In this document: in pieces, positions 1-7,184 of the stretch
Position numbering within the stretch: the first letter of the stretch is position 1
How the letters are laid out: every line of letters begins with the position of its first letter
NCBI GenBank assembly: GCA_029212275.1
Contig: JARGOI010000014.1
Coordinates: 4,512 to 14,206 of the forward strand
Source of the DNA: Thalassolituus sp.
Lineage (GTDB): Bacteria > Pseudomonadota > Gammaproteobacteria > Pseudomonadales > Oceanobacteraceae
Direction: 5' to 3'
Length of the DNA stretch: 9,695 nucleotides
Notes under the pieces: generated by a model
The model's input: the letters and a program-made list of their open reading frames with translations, nothing else
Database searches by the model: none
Told to the model about the DNA's origin: nothing
Made by a program: the position numbers and the translations under genes

Positions 1-1
1 A

Positions 2-229
2 GTAGAAGAAGCTAAACGTCGCACACGTCATGGCCGAGATATGACCTATTACCAACATCTTCTAGCAGTTGCGGTTGATAGCATTGCCGGTAAAAGCGAA
101 GAAAAAGGCGTTGAAAGCTTGTTTGCCAAAGGCGGTACGGTGCTCACTGCGACCAACAGTCAAGGTATTGAAGATTTCATTGTAGTTTCGTATCTAATGC
201 TGGTGGATAGGGCAGGTGCGAACGTATGA
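2..229 (+). CDS. C-terminal end of an unidentified protein, possibly a helicase of the type III R-M locus (partial)
   Basis: The reading frame is open from the left edge of the window, so only the last 75 or so residues are seen. The visible part begins with a basic stretch (EEAKRRTRHGRD), continues as a soluble, apparently helical segment and ends at a TGA that overlaps the ATG of the next gene (ATGA at 226-229). The first in-window ATG at 41 is internal and has no ribosome binding site, so it should not be taken as the start. No catalytic motif is visible. Loci with DUF4391, mod and res in this order often carry a large DEAD/DEAH or SNF2-type helicase gene upstream, so a helicase C-terminus is a reasonable inference from context. 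It is not shown by the residues themselves. The base composition, about 45 percent GC, differs from the AT-rich start of the next gene. Confidence 0.5.
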   Translation, partial: VEEAKRRTRHGRDMTYYQHLLAVAVDSIAGKSEEKGVESLFAKGGTVLTATNSQGIEDFIVVSYLMLVDRAGANV

Positions 230-1095
230 CTCAGAGTGATAAAATCAGCCAATTAAATAATTTTGATGACTTCCTTTATCTGCTAGCAGTACCAAAAATC
301 TGTGAGCTAAATAAACCAATTTTTAAAAAAATGTTTTTAGATGCAGTGGATGGTGAAAAAGCTATTTTGGATGCGACAGATAAGAAAGCATTAAAAAATG
401 ACGTGCTTAAAATACGTTGGCTATACACTCTGAAGCCCAGCACGATCAACATAGCACCCTATAAAGACAGTGAGCGTGAATACCCAGAAATTGCAATACT
501 GCATATTGAGCTTTCCAGCTCAGAATTTAGTAAGAGAGCTGTTAAGCGAATAGCACACTTTATTAATCGTGCTATTCCATACCCGCTAGTAATTCTATTT
601 ACGATAGAAACAGATGAGGAAGAAATACTCATCGCCCTAGCGGATAAACGCATAAATCAGGCTGATAAAGAAAAATGGGTGATTGACGAACTTGAATGCT
701 CGCCTTGGATAAAGCTCGGACAAGCATGTGAGAATATAAATGAAGCTAAAAGTAACAATAAAGATAAAAACAGCGAATCAAATATTGATCGAGATTTTAT
801 AAATAGCCTGATTTTATCTAAATTACCATTTGGCAGTTTTTGGCACTTCTATCAGGCTTTGATCAACCGGGTGCAGGCCCGACAATGCGCTGAAATTACC
901 GGGCGATATCGGCTGGTCTGCGAACATGAGGCGGAGCAACAGCGTGAACAACTGCAGCATTACCGCCGAATTGAGTTAGCGATAAAAAAACTACGTGCCC
1001 AGATCAAGCAGGCCGAGTTCAGCCAGCAGGTTATGTTGAATACCCAGATTAAACAGCAGGAGCAGCGGCTCAAGCAGATCGCTGAAACCCTATAA
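226..1095 (+). CDS. DUF4391 domain protein with C-terminal coiled coil, type III R-M accessory
   Basis: This 289-residue protein has the hallmarks of the DUF4391 family. A KIRWLYTLKPSTINI segment (residues 62-76) is followed by an EIAILHIEL strand (88-96) and then KRIAHFINRAIPYPLVILF (107-125), the ID/IN-x-x-IP pattern typical of the family. Residues about 165-190 form a polar linker. Residues about 230-289 are rich in Gln, Glu, Arg and Leu and look like a coiled coil. The molecular function of DUF4391 is unknown; the family is repeatedly found beside type III mod and res genes. Its start codon overlaps the stop of the preceding gene (ATGA) and has only a weak upstream purine tract, which suggests translational coupling. 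The DNA for residues 1 to about 204 is very AT-rich (sampled 60-base lines at 25-30 percent GC), while the coiled-coil part is 53-58 percent GC, with a sharp change near 838. Family call is firm; role is open. Confidence 0.85.
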   Translation: MTQSDKISQLNNFDDFLYLLAVPKICELNKPIFKKMFLDAVDGEKAILDATDKKALKNDVLKIRWLYTLKPSTINIAPYKDSEREYPEIAILHIELSSSEFSKRAVKRIAHFINRAIPYPLVILFTIETDEEEILIALADKRINQADKEKWVIDELECSPWIKLGQACENINEAKSNNKDKNSESNIDRDFINSLILSKLPFGSFWHFYQALINRVQARQCAEITGRYRLVCEHEAEQQREQLQHYRRIELAIKKLRAQIKQAEFSQQVMLNTQIKQQEQRLKQIAETL

Positions 1096-1151
1096 CTGAA
1101 TTGATAAGCAGACGCTGATAGCGAAATAGAAGCAGAAGCAAAAAAGAATAC

Positions 1152-1156
1152 GAGGA
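1152..1156 (+). promoter_or_regulatory. Ribosome binding site of mod, selecting a GTG start
   Basis: A GAGGA purine motif lies six bases before the GTG at 1163. No ATG occurs in frame nearby; the first in-frame ATG is at 1214 (residue 18) and has no comparable upstream motif. The site therefore supports GTG as the initiation codon. The stretch 1096-1162 between the two genes is 67 bases of A-rich DNA with no convincing promoter or hairpin. Confidence 0.7.
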
Positions 1157-1162
1157 AACACA

Positions 1163-3124
1163 GTGAAAAACGTTATTTCCCAAATAGACGCGAAAAGCTC
1201 GGACAGTAAAAGCATGGATATCGTCGCTGACAACATCAGCAAACTCAAAGAATTGTTTCCAGAAGCCTTTACCGAAGGCAAAGTCGACTTCGACGCACTG
1301 AAAGAAGTGCTGGGTAACTATATTGATGGTCGTGAAGAGCGCTACAGCTTCACCTGGAATGGCAAAAGCAAAGCTCGCATGCTGGCACAAACCCCTAGTA
1401 CCGGCACCTTACGCCCCTGGAAAGACGAATCGGTCGATTGGGATATCACACAGAATCTTTTTATCGAAGGCGACAACCTCGAAGTACTCAAGCTGCTGCA
1501 AAAGAGCTATCACAAAAAAGTCAAAATGATCTATATCGACCCGCCCTATAACACCGGCAAGGACTTTGTTTATAAAGATAACTTTAAAGACAATATCAAA
1601 AACTACAAAGAGATTACTGGTCAAGTGGATGGCGAGGGCCGAAATCTGTCTAGTAATCCGGAAACCAGTGGGCGCTATCATACCGACTGGTTAAATATGA
1701 TGTATCCACGGCTGAAGCTTGCACGTAATTTACTGCAAGATGATGGTGTTATCTTTATAAGTATTGATGGGAATGAGCAGACTAATCTCCAGAAAATATG
1801 TGATGAGGTGTTTGGCGAAGAAAATATTGTCGGAAGCATTATTTGGAGAAACGTTACAGATAATAATCCCTCAAATATTGCAACTGAGCATGAGTATATT
1901 TTGGTTTATGCCAAATCAAAAACCGCTCTTGAACCAGTATGGAAATCAAATTTATCAGATGTAAAGGATATTTTGATTGAGATCGGCAATGAATTGAACG
2001 AGAAGTATAAAGACAGCAATGTGCTTCAGGAAAAATATTCAGAATGGTTCCGTGATAATAAATCTCAATTAGGAGCTTTGGATCGGTATAAATATATTGA
2101 TAAAGGTGGTGTTTATACGGGAAGTCAGAGCGTTCACAACCCTGGTAAAGAAGGTTATCGATATGATGTTCTTCATCCAGAGACTAAGTTGCCCTGTAAA
2201 GAACCATTAATGGGATACAGGTTTCCTGAGTCCACAATGAACAAGCTACTTGAAGAGGGAAAAATTCTATTTGGAAGTGACCACAACAAGATTATAGAGT
2301 TGAAAGTCTATGCAAAAGATTATTTAGAGAAGCTCTCAAGTGTCGAGGTGCTTGACGGAAGACTTGGGGCTTATGATGTCAGGGAGCTATTTTCAGAGAC
2401 GACAAAAGTATTTACAAACCCCAAACCAGTAACATTAATCGAGAAATATTTATCTTTTATCCTGTCTGACTCAGATATTGTGCTCGACTTCTTTGCTGGT
2501 TCAGCGACCACAGCCCATGCTTTGATGCGACTAAATAAAGAAGACAATGGGGGGCGCAGATTTATTTTAGTGCAACTACCCGAAATACTAGAAGAAAAGT
2601 CAGAAGCGCTTAAAGCGGGCTATCAAACTATTTCTGAGATAAGTAAAGAACGTATCCGCCGTGCTGCAACCAAAATCAAAGAAGAAAATCCAAATTACCA
2701 AGGCGACCTGGGTTTTAAAGTTTTCAAACTCGACTCGACTAACATCAAACCCTGGGAACTAGACTTTGATCTGACGGAGCAGGATCTGGAAGATCAGATA
2801 TCCAATATCAAGCACGGCCGTAAAGAAGAAGACGTGCTTTACGAAGTATTGCTTAAGTACGGACTAGATCTGACCTTGCCGATTGCTGAGCATAACGTGG
2901 CTGACCATAAAGTGTTTGATATCGGTATGGGCGCACTGATGATCTGCTTGTCTGATGATATTACCCTCGATGTAGTAGAAGGTATCGCCAAGCTCAAAGA
3001 CGAACTGAATCCTGAAATTATGCGGGTGGTCTTCAAAGACGCCGGTTTTGCCGACGACGTGGTGAAAACTAACGCGGTACAGATTCTTAAACAGGCGGGT
3101 ATTGAAGACGTAAGGAGCCTGTAA
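1163..3124 (+). CDS. mod: Type III restriction-modification DNA methyltransferase (Mod), N6-adenine, beta class
   Basis: This 653-residue protein transfers a methyl group from S-adenosylmethionine to adenine N6 in the recognition site, and in type III enzymes it also supplies sequence specificity to the Res partner. The catalytic motif IV, IDPPYNTG, lies at residues 125-132 (DPPY 126-129). The cofactor-binding motif I, LDFFAGSATTAHA, lies at 441-453. DPPY before the FxG motif defines the beta class, and the region between them (about 230-430) is the expected target-recognition domain. The N-terminal 60 residues and the region after 500 are typical of type III Mod, and total length is usual. 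Motif I reads FAGSA where FAGSG is common, a mild variant. Translation starts at a GTG with a good GAGGA site; the stop is one base before the res start. DNA for residues about 194-510 is markedly more AT-rich than both ends, suggesting domain exchange. I see no simple-sequence repeats of the kind that make some mod genes phase variable. The recognition sequence cannot be read from the protein. Confidence 0.95.
   Translation: MKNVISQIDAKSSDSKSMDIVADNISKLKELFPEAFTEGKVDFDALKEVLGNYIDGREERYSFTWNGKSKARMLAQTPSTGTLRPWKDESVDWDITQNLFIEGDNLEVLKLLQKSYHKKVKMIYIDPPYNTGKDFVYKDNFKDNIKNYKEITGQVDGEGRNLSSNPETSGRYHTDWLNMMYPRLKLARNLLQDDGVIFISIDGNEQTNLQKICDEVFGEENIVGSIIWRNVTDNNPSNIATEHEYILVYAKSKTALEPVWKSNLSDVKDILIEIGNELNEKYKDSNVLQEKYSEWFRDNKSQLGALDRYKYIDKGGVYTGSQSVHNPGKEGYRYDVLHPETKLPCKEPLMGYRFPESTMNKLLEEGKILFGSDHNKIIELKVYAKDYLEKLSSVEVLDGRLGAYDVRELFSETTKVFTNPKPVTLIEKYLSFILSDSDIVLDFFAGSATTAHALMRLNKEDNGGRRFILVQLPEILEEKSEALKAGYQTISEISKERIRRAATKIKEENPNYQGDLGFKVFKLDSTNIKPWELDFDLTEQDLEDQISNIKHGRKEEDVLYEVLLKYGLDLTLPIAEHNVADHKVFDIGMGALMICLSDDITLDVVEGIAKLKDELNPEIMRVVFKDAGFADDVVKTNAVQILKQAGIEDVRSL
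3112..3117 (+). promoter_or_regulatory. Ribosome binding site of res
   Basis: AAGGAG, inside the last codons of mod, is eight bases before the ATG at 3126. A second in-frame ATG lies at 3132, but the spacing to it would be fourteen bases, so the first ATG is preferred. With only one base between the mod stop and this start, re-initiation by ribosomes finishing mod is likely. Confidence 0.75.
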
Positions 3125-3125
3125 G

Positions 3126-6100
3126 ATGAGCATGAAGATTCAGTTTGATGCCAATTTGGATTACCAGCGTGATGCGATTGAGTCAGTCACAGGGGTATTT
3201 GCGGGCCAGGAAATTTGCCAGACTAACTTTACCGTGGCCCCATTGAAAAACTGGGATGAAGGGACATTATTCTTTGGGACTCAAGAAGAAACAAAGGGGG
3301 TCGGTAACCGTCTGTTACTCCTTGATGAAGATATCCATGCCAATATCCGCAGAATACAGCTGAAAAATGGCCTGGCACCTTCAGAGTCCTTTGATTCAAA
3401 AGATGGCATTCACTTGACAGTGGAGATGGAAACGGGGACTGGTAAAACCTACGTTTACCTACGTACAATTTTTGAGATGAACCGTCTCTATGGTTTCACG
3501 AAATTTATTATTGTAGTCCCGTCTGTAGCGATTAAAGAAGGGGTTCAGAAGTCTCTTGAAATTACAGCAAACCACTTCGAGGAGCTATATGAAAACACCC
3601 CATTTGATGCCTATGTATACGAAACGGGACAGAAGGCAAAACAGAATCCGAGTACTCTAAGGTCGTTTGCAGAGAGTTCAAATATCACTGTTCTAATAAC
3701 AACAATCAGTGCTTTCAATAAAGACGATAATGTTATGAATAGAACAGACACGGAAAAGGGGCCTGAAGGCTTTCCTTTGATTACCTATCTAAGGCAAACC
3801 AGCCCGATTGTGATTGTCGATGAACCCCAGAGCGTTGACACCACCGATAAAAGTAAAGAGGCCATCGCCTCGCTTAACCCCATGTGCACGCTGCGTTATT
3901 CGGCGACGCATGTGGAAAAGCATCATATGCTCTACAAGCTGGATTCAGTCGACGCTTATGAGCAAAAACTGGTTAAGCAGATTGAGGTGGCAGGCATTGA
4001 TGTTAAAGACGGACACAATAAGGCCTATATCAAGCTGCTCAGTGTTAATAATAAAAAAAGTCCGATCAGCGCAAAAGTAGAGATCGACGCCCGCCAGAAG
4101 AGCGGCAGTATTAAGCGAAAGACGGTTACGGTAATCAGTGGTGCGGATTTATTGGATGCCAAATACAGCGGTGGCCGTGACATCTACGACGGCTACATTA
4201 TCGAAGACATTGATTGTACCGAAGGCAGTGAATACATCAGCTTTACCAGTAAACCTGAGTTTTTGAAACTGGGCCAAGCACTGGGTGAAACTGACCCGGA
4301 TGAATTTAAACGCCTGCAGATTCGTAAAACCATTGAAGAGCATCTCGATAAAGAAGTGCGGCTGCGCCCACAGGGCATTAAGGTGCTGAGTTTGTTTTTT
4401 ATCGACAAGGTCGCTAACTATCGCGCCTACGACGAGGACGGCGATCCGCAAAAGGGTAAGTTCGCTCTGGTGTTTGAAGAGGAATACGATCGCGCCATTC
4501 GCAAACCCAAGTACAGTCAGCTATTTGAAGGTGCCGACCTGGATACGGCGGCGCAAGGCGTGCATAACGGCTATTTTTCGGTCGACAAAAAGAAAGATAG
4601 CTCTGGTAACGAGATGGTGAAAGATTCATCGGGCAAAACAGCCGCCGATGAAAGTGCCTACAACCTGATTATGAAAGATAAAGAGAAACTACTGAGCTTT
4701 GATTCCAAGCTGAAGTTTATCTTTTCTCATTCGGCCTTAAAAGAAGGCTGGGATAACCCCAACGTATTTCAGATATGCACCTTGAATGAAACCAGCTCAG
4801 TGATAAAAAAACGCCAGGAAATTGGCCGGGGCTTGCGCATCTGCGTTAACCAAGATGGCGAACGGGTACATGGCTTTGCTGTGAATACCCTCACAGTGAT
4901 GGCTAATGAATCCTATGAGCAGTTTGCAGAAGAATTGCAGAAGGAAATCGAAAACGAAGAAGGCATCAAATTTGGTGTGGTCGAGAAGCATCTGTTTGCC
5001 AATATCGTGGTGCCGGTTGACGATCACCATCACGAATACTTGGGCACCGAGGCATCCAAACAACTGTGGGAACATTTGCAGAGCGAAGGCCATATTGACA
5101 GCAAGGGTAAAGTTCAGGATAGCCTCAAGGTATCCCTTAAGAATGGTACGCTCACTTTACCTGAGGACTTCCAACCTCATGCCGCCCAGGTTGTATCGGT
5201 ATTGAAGAAAGTATCCGGCAACCTGAATATCAAAAATCGAGACGACAAAGCCAAGGTTTCTATAAACAAAGCGGTGTATCTGAGCCCCGAGTTTCAGGCT
5301 CTGTGGGATCGTATTAAATACAAAACTACCTTCCGCGTGGACTTTGATACCAATGCGCTGATCGAAAAGTGCGCCGAAGATATTAAAATCAACCTTCAGG
5401 TGGGCAAGGCTCGCTTCACATACCGCAAAGCGAAGACTGAAATTGATCGGGGTGGCGTGCATACACAACAGGTTCAGGAAACAACGAGTGTCTACGAATC
5501 CCGCGCCTTTGATTTGCCGGATCTGATTACTTATCTACAGAACGAGACGAATCTGACCCGACGCACCATTGTTGCCATTATCAACAAAAGTGGTCGACTG
5601 GAATCATTTAAAAACAACCCGCAGAAGTTTATTGAACAAGTGGGGAATATCATTAAAAGCCAGATGCGCCTGTTTATTGTCGATGGTATTAAGTACCAGA
5701 AAATTGGTGACGACCAATACTACGGACAGGAGCTGTTCGAAAAGAATGAGCTATTCGGTTATCTGAAAGACAACATGGTGAAAGCCGAAAAGGCTGTCTT
5801 TGACCATGTGGTATATGATTCTGATATTGAACTTGAATTCGCTACGGCCTTCGAGCGAAACGAGGATATCAAGCTTTACGCGAAACTCCCTGGCTGGTTC
5901 AAAATTGATACGCCGCTCGGTGGTTATAACCCTGACTGGGCGGTACTGATTGAACAGGATGGTAAGGATAAACTCTATTTCGTTGTCGAAACCAAAAGCA
6001 CGCTCTTTTCGGTAGAACGCCGCCCGGAAGAAAACGCCAAAATCAAATGTGGCTATGCTCACTTTGAAGCATTGGGGGATGACGTGACGTTTACGGTATC

Positions 6101-6137
6101 AAATTCAATGGATGATTTTTCGGGGCGCTATGTTTAG
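3126..6137 (+). CDS. res: Type III restriction enzyme Res subunit: SF2 helicase/translocase plus endonuclease
   Basis: This 1003-residue protein is the ATP-dependent cleavage subunit that pairs with Mod and cuts DNA after communication between recognition sites. Superfamily 2 motifs appear in order. Walker A is METGTGKT at 101-108. Motif II, DEPQ, is at 232-235; DEPx is usual in type III Res in place of DEAH. Motif III SAT is at 259-261, motif V SALKEGWDNPNVFQI at 536-550 and motif VI QEIGRGLR at 564-571. The C-terminal nuclease is of the PD-(D/E)xK type: NPDWAVL (P936, D937) followed by VVETK (E955, K957), with an acidic helix at about 899-910 that can supply the remaining acidic residue. 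All key residues are present and the length is normal, so the enzyme should be active. It follows mod with a one-base gap. DNA for residues about 115-220 is somewhat more AT-rich (sampled lines 35-43 percent GC) than the remainder, with a switch near 3800. The gene ends at TAG 6135-6137; no terminator hairpin follows. Confidence 0.95.
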   Translation: MSMKIQFDANLDYQRDAIESVTGVFAGQEICQTNFTVAPLKNWDEGTLFFGTQEETKGVGNRLLLLDEDIHANIRRIQLKNGLAPSESFDSKDGIHLTVEMETGTGKTYVYLRTIFEMNRLYGFTKFIIVVPSVAIKEGVQKSLEITANHFEELYENTPFDAYVYETGQKAKQNPSTLRSFAESSNITVLITTISAFNKDDNVMNRTDTEKGPEGFPLITYLRQTSPIVIVDEPQSVDTTDKSKEAIASLNPMCTLRYSATHVEKHHMLYKLDSVDAYEQKLVKQIEVAGIDVKDGHNKAYIKLLSVNNKKSPISAKVEIDARQKSGSIKRKTVTVISGADLLDAKYSGGRDIYDGYIIEDIDCTEGSEYISFTSKPEFLKLGQALGETDPDEFKRLQIRKTIEEHLDKEVRLRPQGIKVLSLFFIDKVANYRAYDEDGDPQKGKFALVFEEEYDRAIRKPKYSQLFEGADLDTAAQGVHNGYFSVDKKKDSSGNEMVKDSSGKTAADESAYNLIMKDKEKLLSFDSKLKFIFSHSALKEGWDNPNVFQICTLNETSSVIKKRQEIGRGLRICVNQDGERVHGFAVNTLTVMANESYEQFAEELQKEIENEEGIKFGVVEKHLFANIVVPVDDHHHEYLGTEASKQLWEHLQSEGHIDSKGKVQDSLKVSLKNGTLTLPEDFQPHAAQVVSVLKKVSGNLNIKNRDDKAKVSINKAVYLSPEFQALWDRIKYKTTFRVDFDTNALIEKCAEDIKINLQVGKARFTYRKAKTEIDRGGVHTQQVQETTSVYESRAFDLPDLITYLQNETNLTRRTIVAIINKSGRLESFKNNPQKFIEQVGNIIKSQMRLFIVDGIKYQKIGDDQYYGQELFEKNELFGYLKDNMVKAEKAVFDHVVYDSDIELEFATAFERNEDIKLYAKLPGWFKIDTPLGGYNPDWAVLIEQDGKDKLYFVVETKSTLFSVERRPEENAKIKCGYAHFEALGDDVTFTVSNSMDDFSGRYV

Positions 6138-6184
6138 TTGTAAGAATATCGGTGACATTTCGGTGATGATTGTGTGGCTTTGCT

Positions 6185-6190
6185 AAGGGA
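6185..6190 (+). promoter_or_regulatory. Ribosome binding site of the 124-residue protein gene
   Basis: AAGGGA lies seven bases before the ATG at 6198. A second in-frame ATG is at 6207 (residue 4), but the spacing favours 6198. The 60-base gap after res (6138-6197) shows a TCGGTGA motif twice, at 6149-6155 and 6160-6166. No clear sigma-70 promoter or terminator is visible. Confidence 0.6.
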
Positions 6191-6197
6191 TGACTAA

Positions 6198-6572
6198 ATG
6201 TTTGGTATGAAACCTACTAAGACTATCGAAAAACATCCTTACATACGTCTTATCGAATATGCGATGGAGGAAAAGGAATTTTCCATCGGCGACGCATGCC
6301 GTGCTACTGGTCTATCTCGCCAAGAGTTTATGTTTGCAAGAGGAGACTTATTTATTCTTAGTGCGGCTCAGAAAGAAGTGGTGATATCTGACACGCTGGT
6401 GCTCGCCTGGAAATTAAACCCTCAAGCGCTTTTTAACTACATTCAGTATCAGTCGTTTCAACATGCCGTTGAGTCATCTCGTCGCGCTGAAAAGTTATCT
6501 CAGCTAGCGCTAGGGATTTCTGCGGTATCGGCGATATCCGGTCTACTTGGTTCTATCGCGGTATTAATTTAA
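6198..6572 (+). CDS. Small protein with helix-turn-helix-like domain and C-terminal membrane tail, unknown function
   Basis: I do not recognise a named family. The 124-residue product has two visible parts. Residues about 10-75 are helical and include FSIGDACRATGLSRQEF (28-44), which reads like a winged or simple helix-turn-helix, followed by a hydrophobic/aromatic core (WKLNPQALFNYIQYQSF, 71-87). Residues about 100-124 (starting LSQLALGISAV) form one strongly hydrophobic segment that runs to the last residue, so the protein is probably anchored by its C-terminal tail with its bulk in the cytoplasm. A short charged stretch (ESSRRAEK, 92-99) precedes the membrane segment. It lies 60 bases after res in the same direction and 25 bases before the next gene, so it could be read as part of either group. 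Its composition (about 53 percent GC near its end) resembles the R-M backbone rather than the AT-rich genes that follow. Possible roles are a membrane-tethered regulator or a membrane effector; neither is shown. Confidence 0.75.
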   Translation: MFGMKPTKTIEKHPYIRLIEYAMEEKEFSIGDACRATGLSRQEFMFARGDLFILSAAQKEVVISDTLVLAWKLNPQALFNYIQYQSFQHAVESSRRAEKLSQLALGISAVSAISGLLGSIAVLI

Positions 6573-6584
6573 ATTCGTTAGATT

Positions 6585-6589
6585 GGAGG
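6585..6589 (+). promoter_or_regulatory. Ribosome binding site that moves the start to ATG 6598
   Basis: GGAGG lies eight bases before ATG 6598. An upstream in-frame TTG at 6583 would place this motif inside the coding region, so ATG 6598 is the better start. Confidence 0.7.
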
Positions 6590-6597
6590 TCGCAGGT

Positions 6598-6885
6598 ATG
6601 GATACACTCTTAATACTAAAAGAACTACTTATTGATTGCTATTATCCTGATTCGGAAGCCTTGCTATTAAAGTATCGTTGCGACGATGGGAGATTAGTCG
6701 CCTTCTGGGGAGAGCCGGGTGAGCCTAATCAAAATATTTCAATGTTACGCAACCTTGAACTACCAGTATGCATTGAACTTAACGATCCTGAGTTTTGTGT
6801 TCCCTCAGTATTGGAAAAGAAAAAATACAATTTAACGTGGAGTGTGCCTTCGCATGCTTCTATTCATGTGAATTCGGACTTTTAA
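6598..6885 (+). CDS. Hypothetical protein, 95 residues
   Basis: I do not recognise the family. The product is acidic to neutral, with an N-terminal amphipathic helix (LLILKELLIDCYY, residues 4-16). After it come alternating short hydrophobic and polar stretches that suggest a small beta-rich fold, for example LLLKYRCDDGRLVAFWGE (22-39) and YNLTWSVPSHASIHV (77-91). Four cysteines (14, 28, 58, 67) are scattered and do not form an obvious metal site. There is no signal peptide and no membrane segment. It begins 25 bases after the previous gene, with a strong ribosome binding site, and ends 47 bases before the zinc-ribbon gene. Its base composition matches the AT-rich genes after it, so I group it with them. 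It may be a partner or regulator of the CoiA-like nuclease, but that is only position-based inference. Confidence 0.7.
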   Translation: MDTLLILKELLIDCYYPDSEALLLKYRCDDGRLVAFWGEPGEPNQNISMLRNLELPVCIELNDPEFCVPSVLEKKKYNLTWSVPSHASIHVNSDF

Positions 6886-6920
6886 TCTAAAGTTAATAGT
6901 TTTGTAATTTTTGCAATCCG

Positions 6921-6926
6921 GGGAGG
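6921..6926 (+). promoter_or_regulatory. Ribosome binding site that moves the start to ATG 6933
   Basis: GGGAGG is six bases before ATG 6933. The alternative in-frame TTG at 6927 directly abuts the motif and is too close to be used, so initiation at 6933 is preferred. Confidence 0.7.
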
Positions 6927-6932
6927 TTGGGT

Positions 6933-7184
6933 ATGTTTACTCAGTACAACTGCGGTGCTTGCCAAGCTCCTTGTGAGACAATTATTTCTGAAGCCAAGCG
7001 TCGAGAAGTTATTTGTGACTTCTGTGGTTCATGTCATCAGCTGGCGTTTGTTGGTTGTCCCTCGTGCAATGACCGTAAATTAATTGATACTTTAGAATTA
7101 GCGATATCTGGTTATACTTTTTGCTCATGTGGTTTAAGGCTAGATAAATCCAACATTCTTACAATAATCTCGCATCACGAATGA
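6933..7184 (+). CDS. Small cysteine-rich zinc-ribbon protein, 83 residues
   Basis: The product contains four cysteine clusters: CGAC at residues 7-10 plus C14, CDFCGSC at 28-34, CPSC at 42-45 and CSC at 64-66. Pairing of CxxC knuckles would make two zinc ribbons: 7/10 with 28/31, and 42/45 with 64/66. The first ribbon separates its knuckles by a short charged segment (EAKRREV, 20-26). Zinc ribbons of this type commonly bind nucleic acid or proteins; which applies here is unknown. There is no membrane segment. The gene follows the 95-residue gene by 47 AT-rich bases, and its stop overlaps the ATG of the CoiA-like gene (ATGA at 7181-7184), so both products are probably made together and may interact. 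The nuclease has its own N-terminal zinc-finger-like motif, which fits a shared substrate. Confidence 0.8.
   Translation: MFTQYNCGACQAPCETIISEAKRREVICDFCGSCHQLAFVGCPSCNDRKLIDTLELAISGYTFCSCGLRLDKSNILTIISHHE

Noticed and set aside
1101..1130. TTGATA near 1101 as the -35 box of a mod promoter
   Set aside because: No acceptable -10 box lies 16-18 bases downstream; the DNA there is only A-rich.
1163..3124. Simple-sequence repeats in mod that would make it phase variable
   Set aside because: I looked for tandem tetra- or pentanucleotide repeats and found none.
6504..6513. CTAGCGCTAG palindrome as an operator
   Set aside because: Ten bases, inside the membrane-tail codons, with no partner copy; chance is sufficient.
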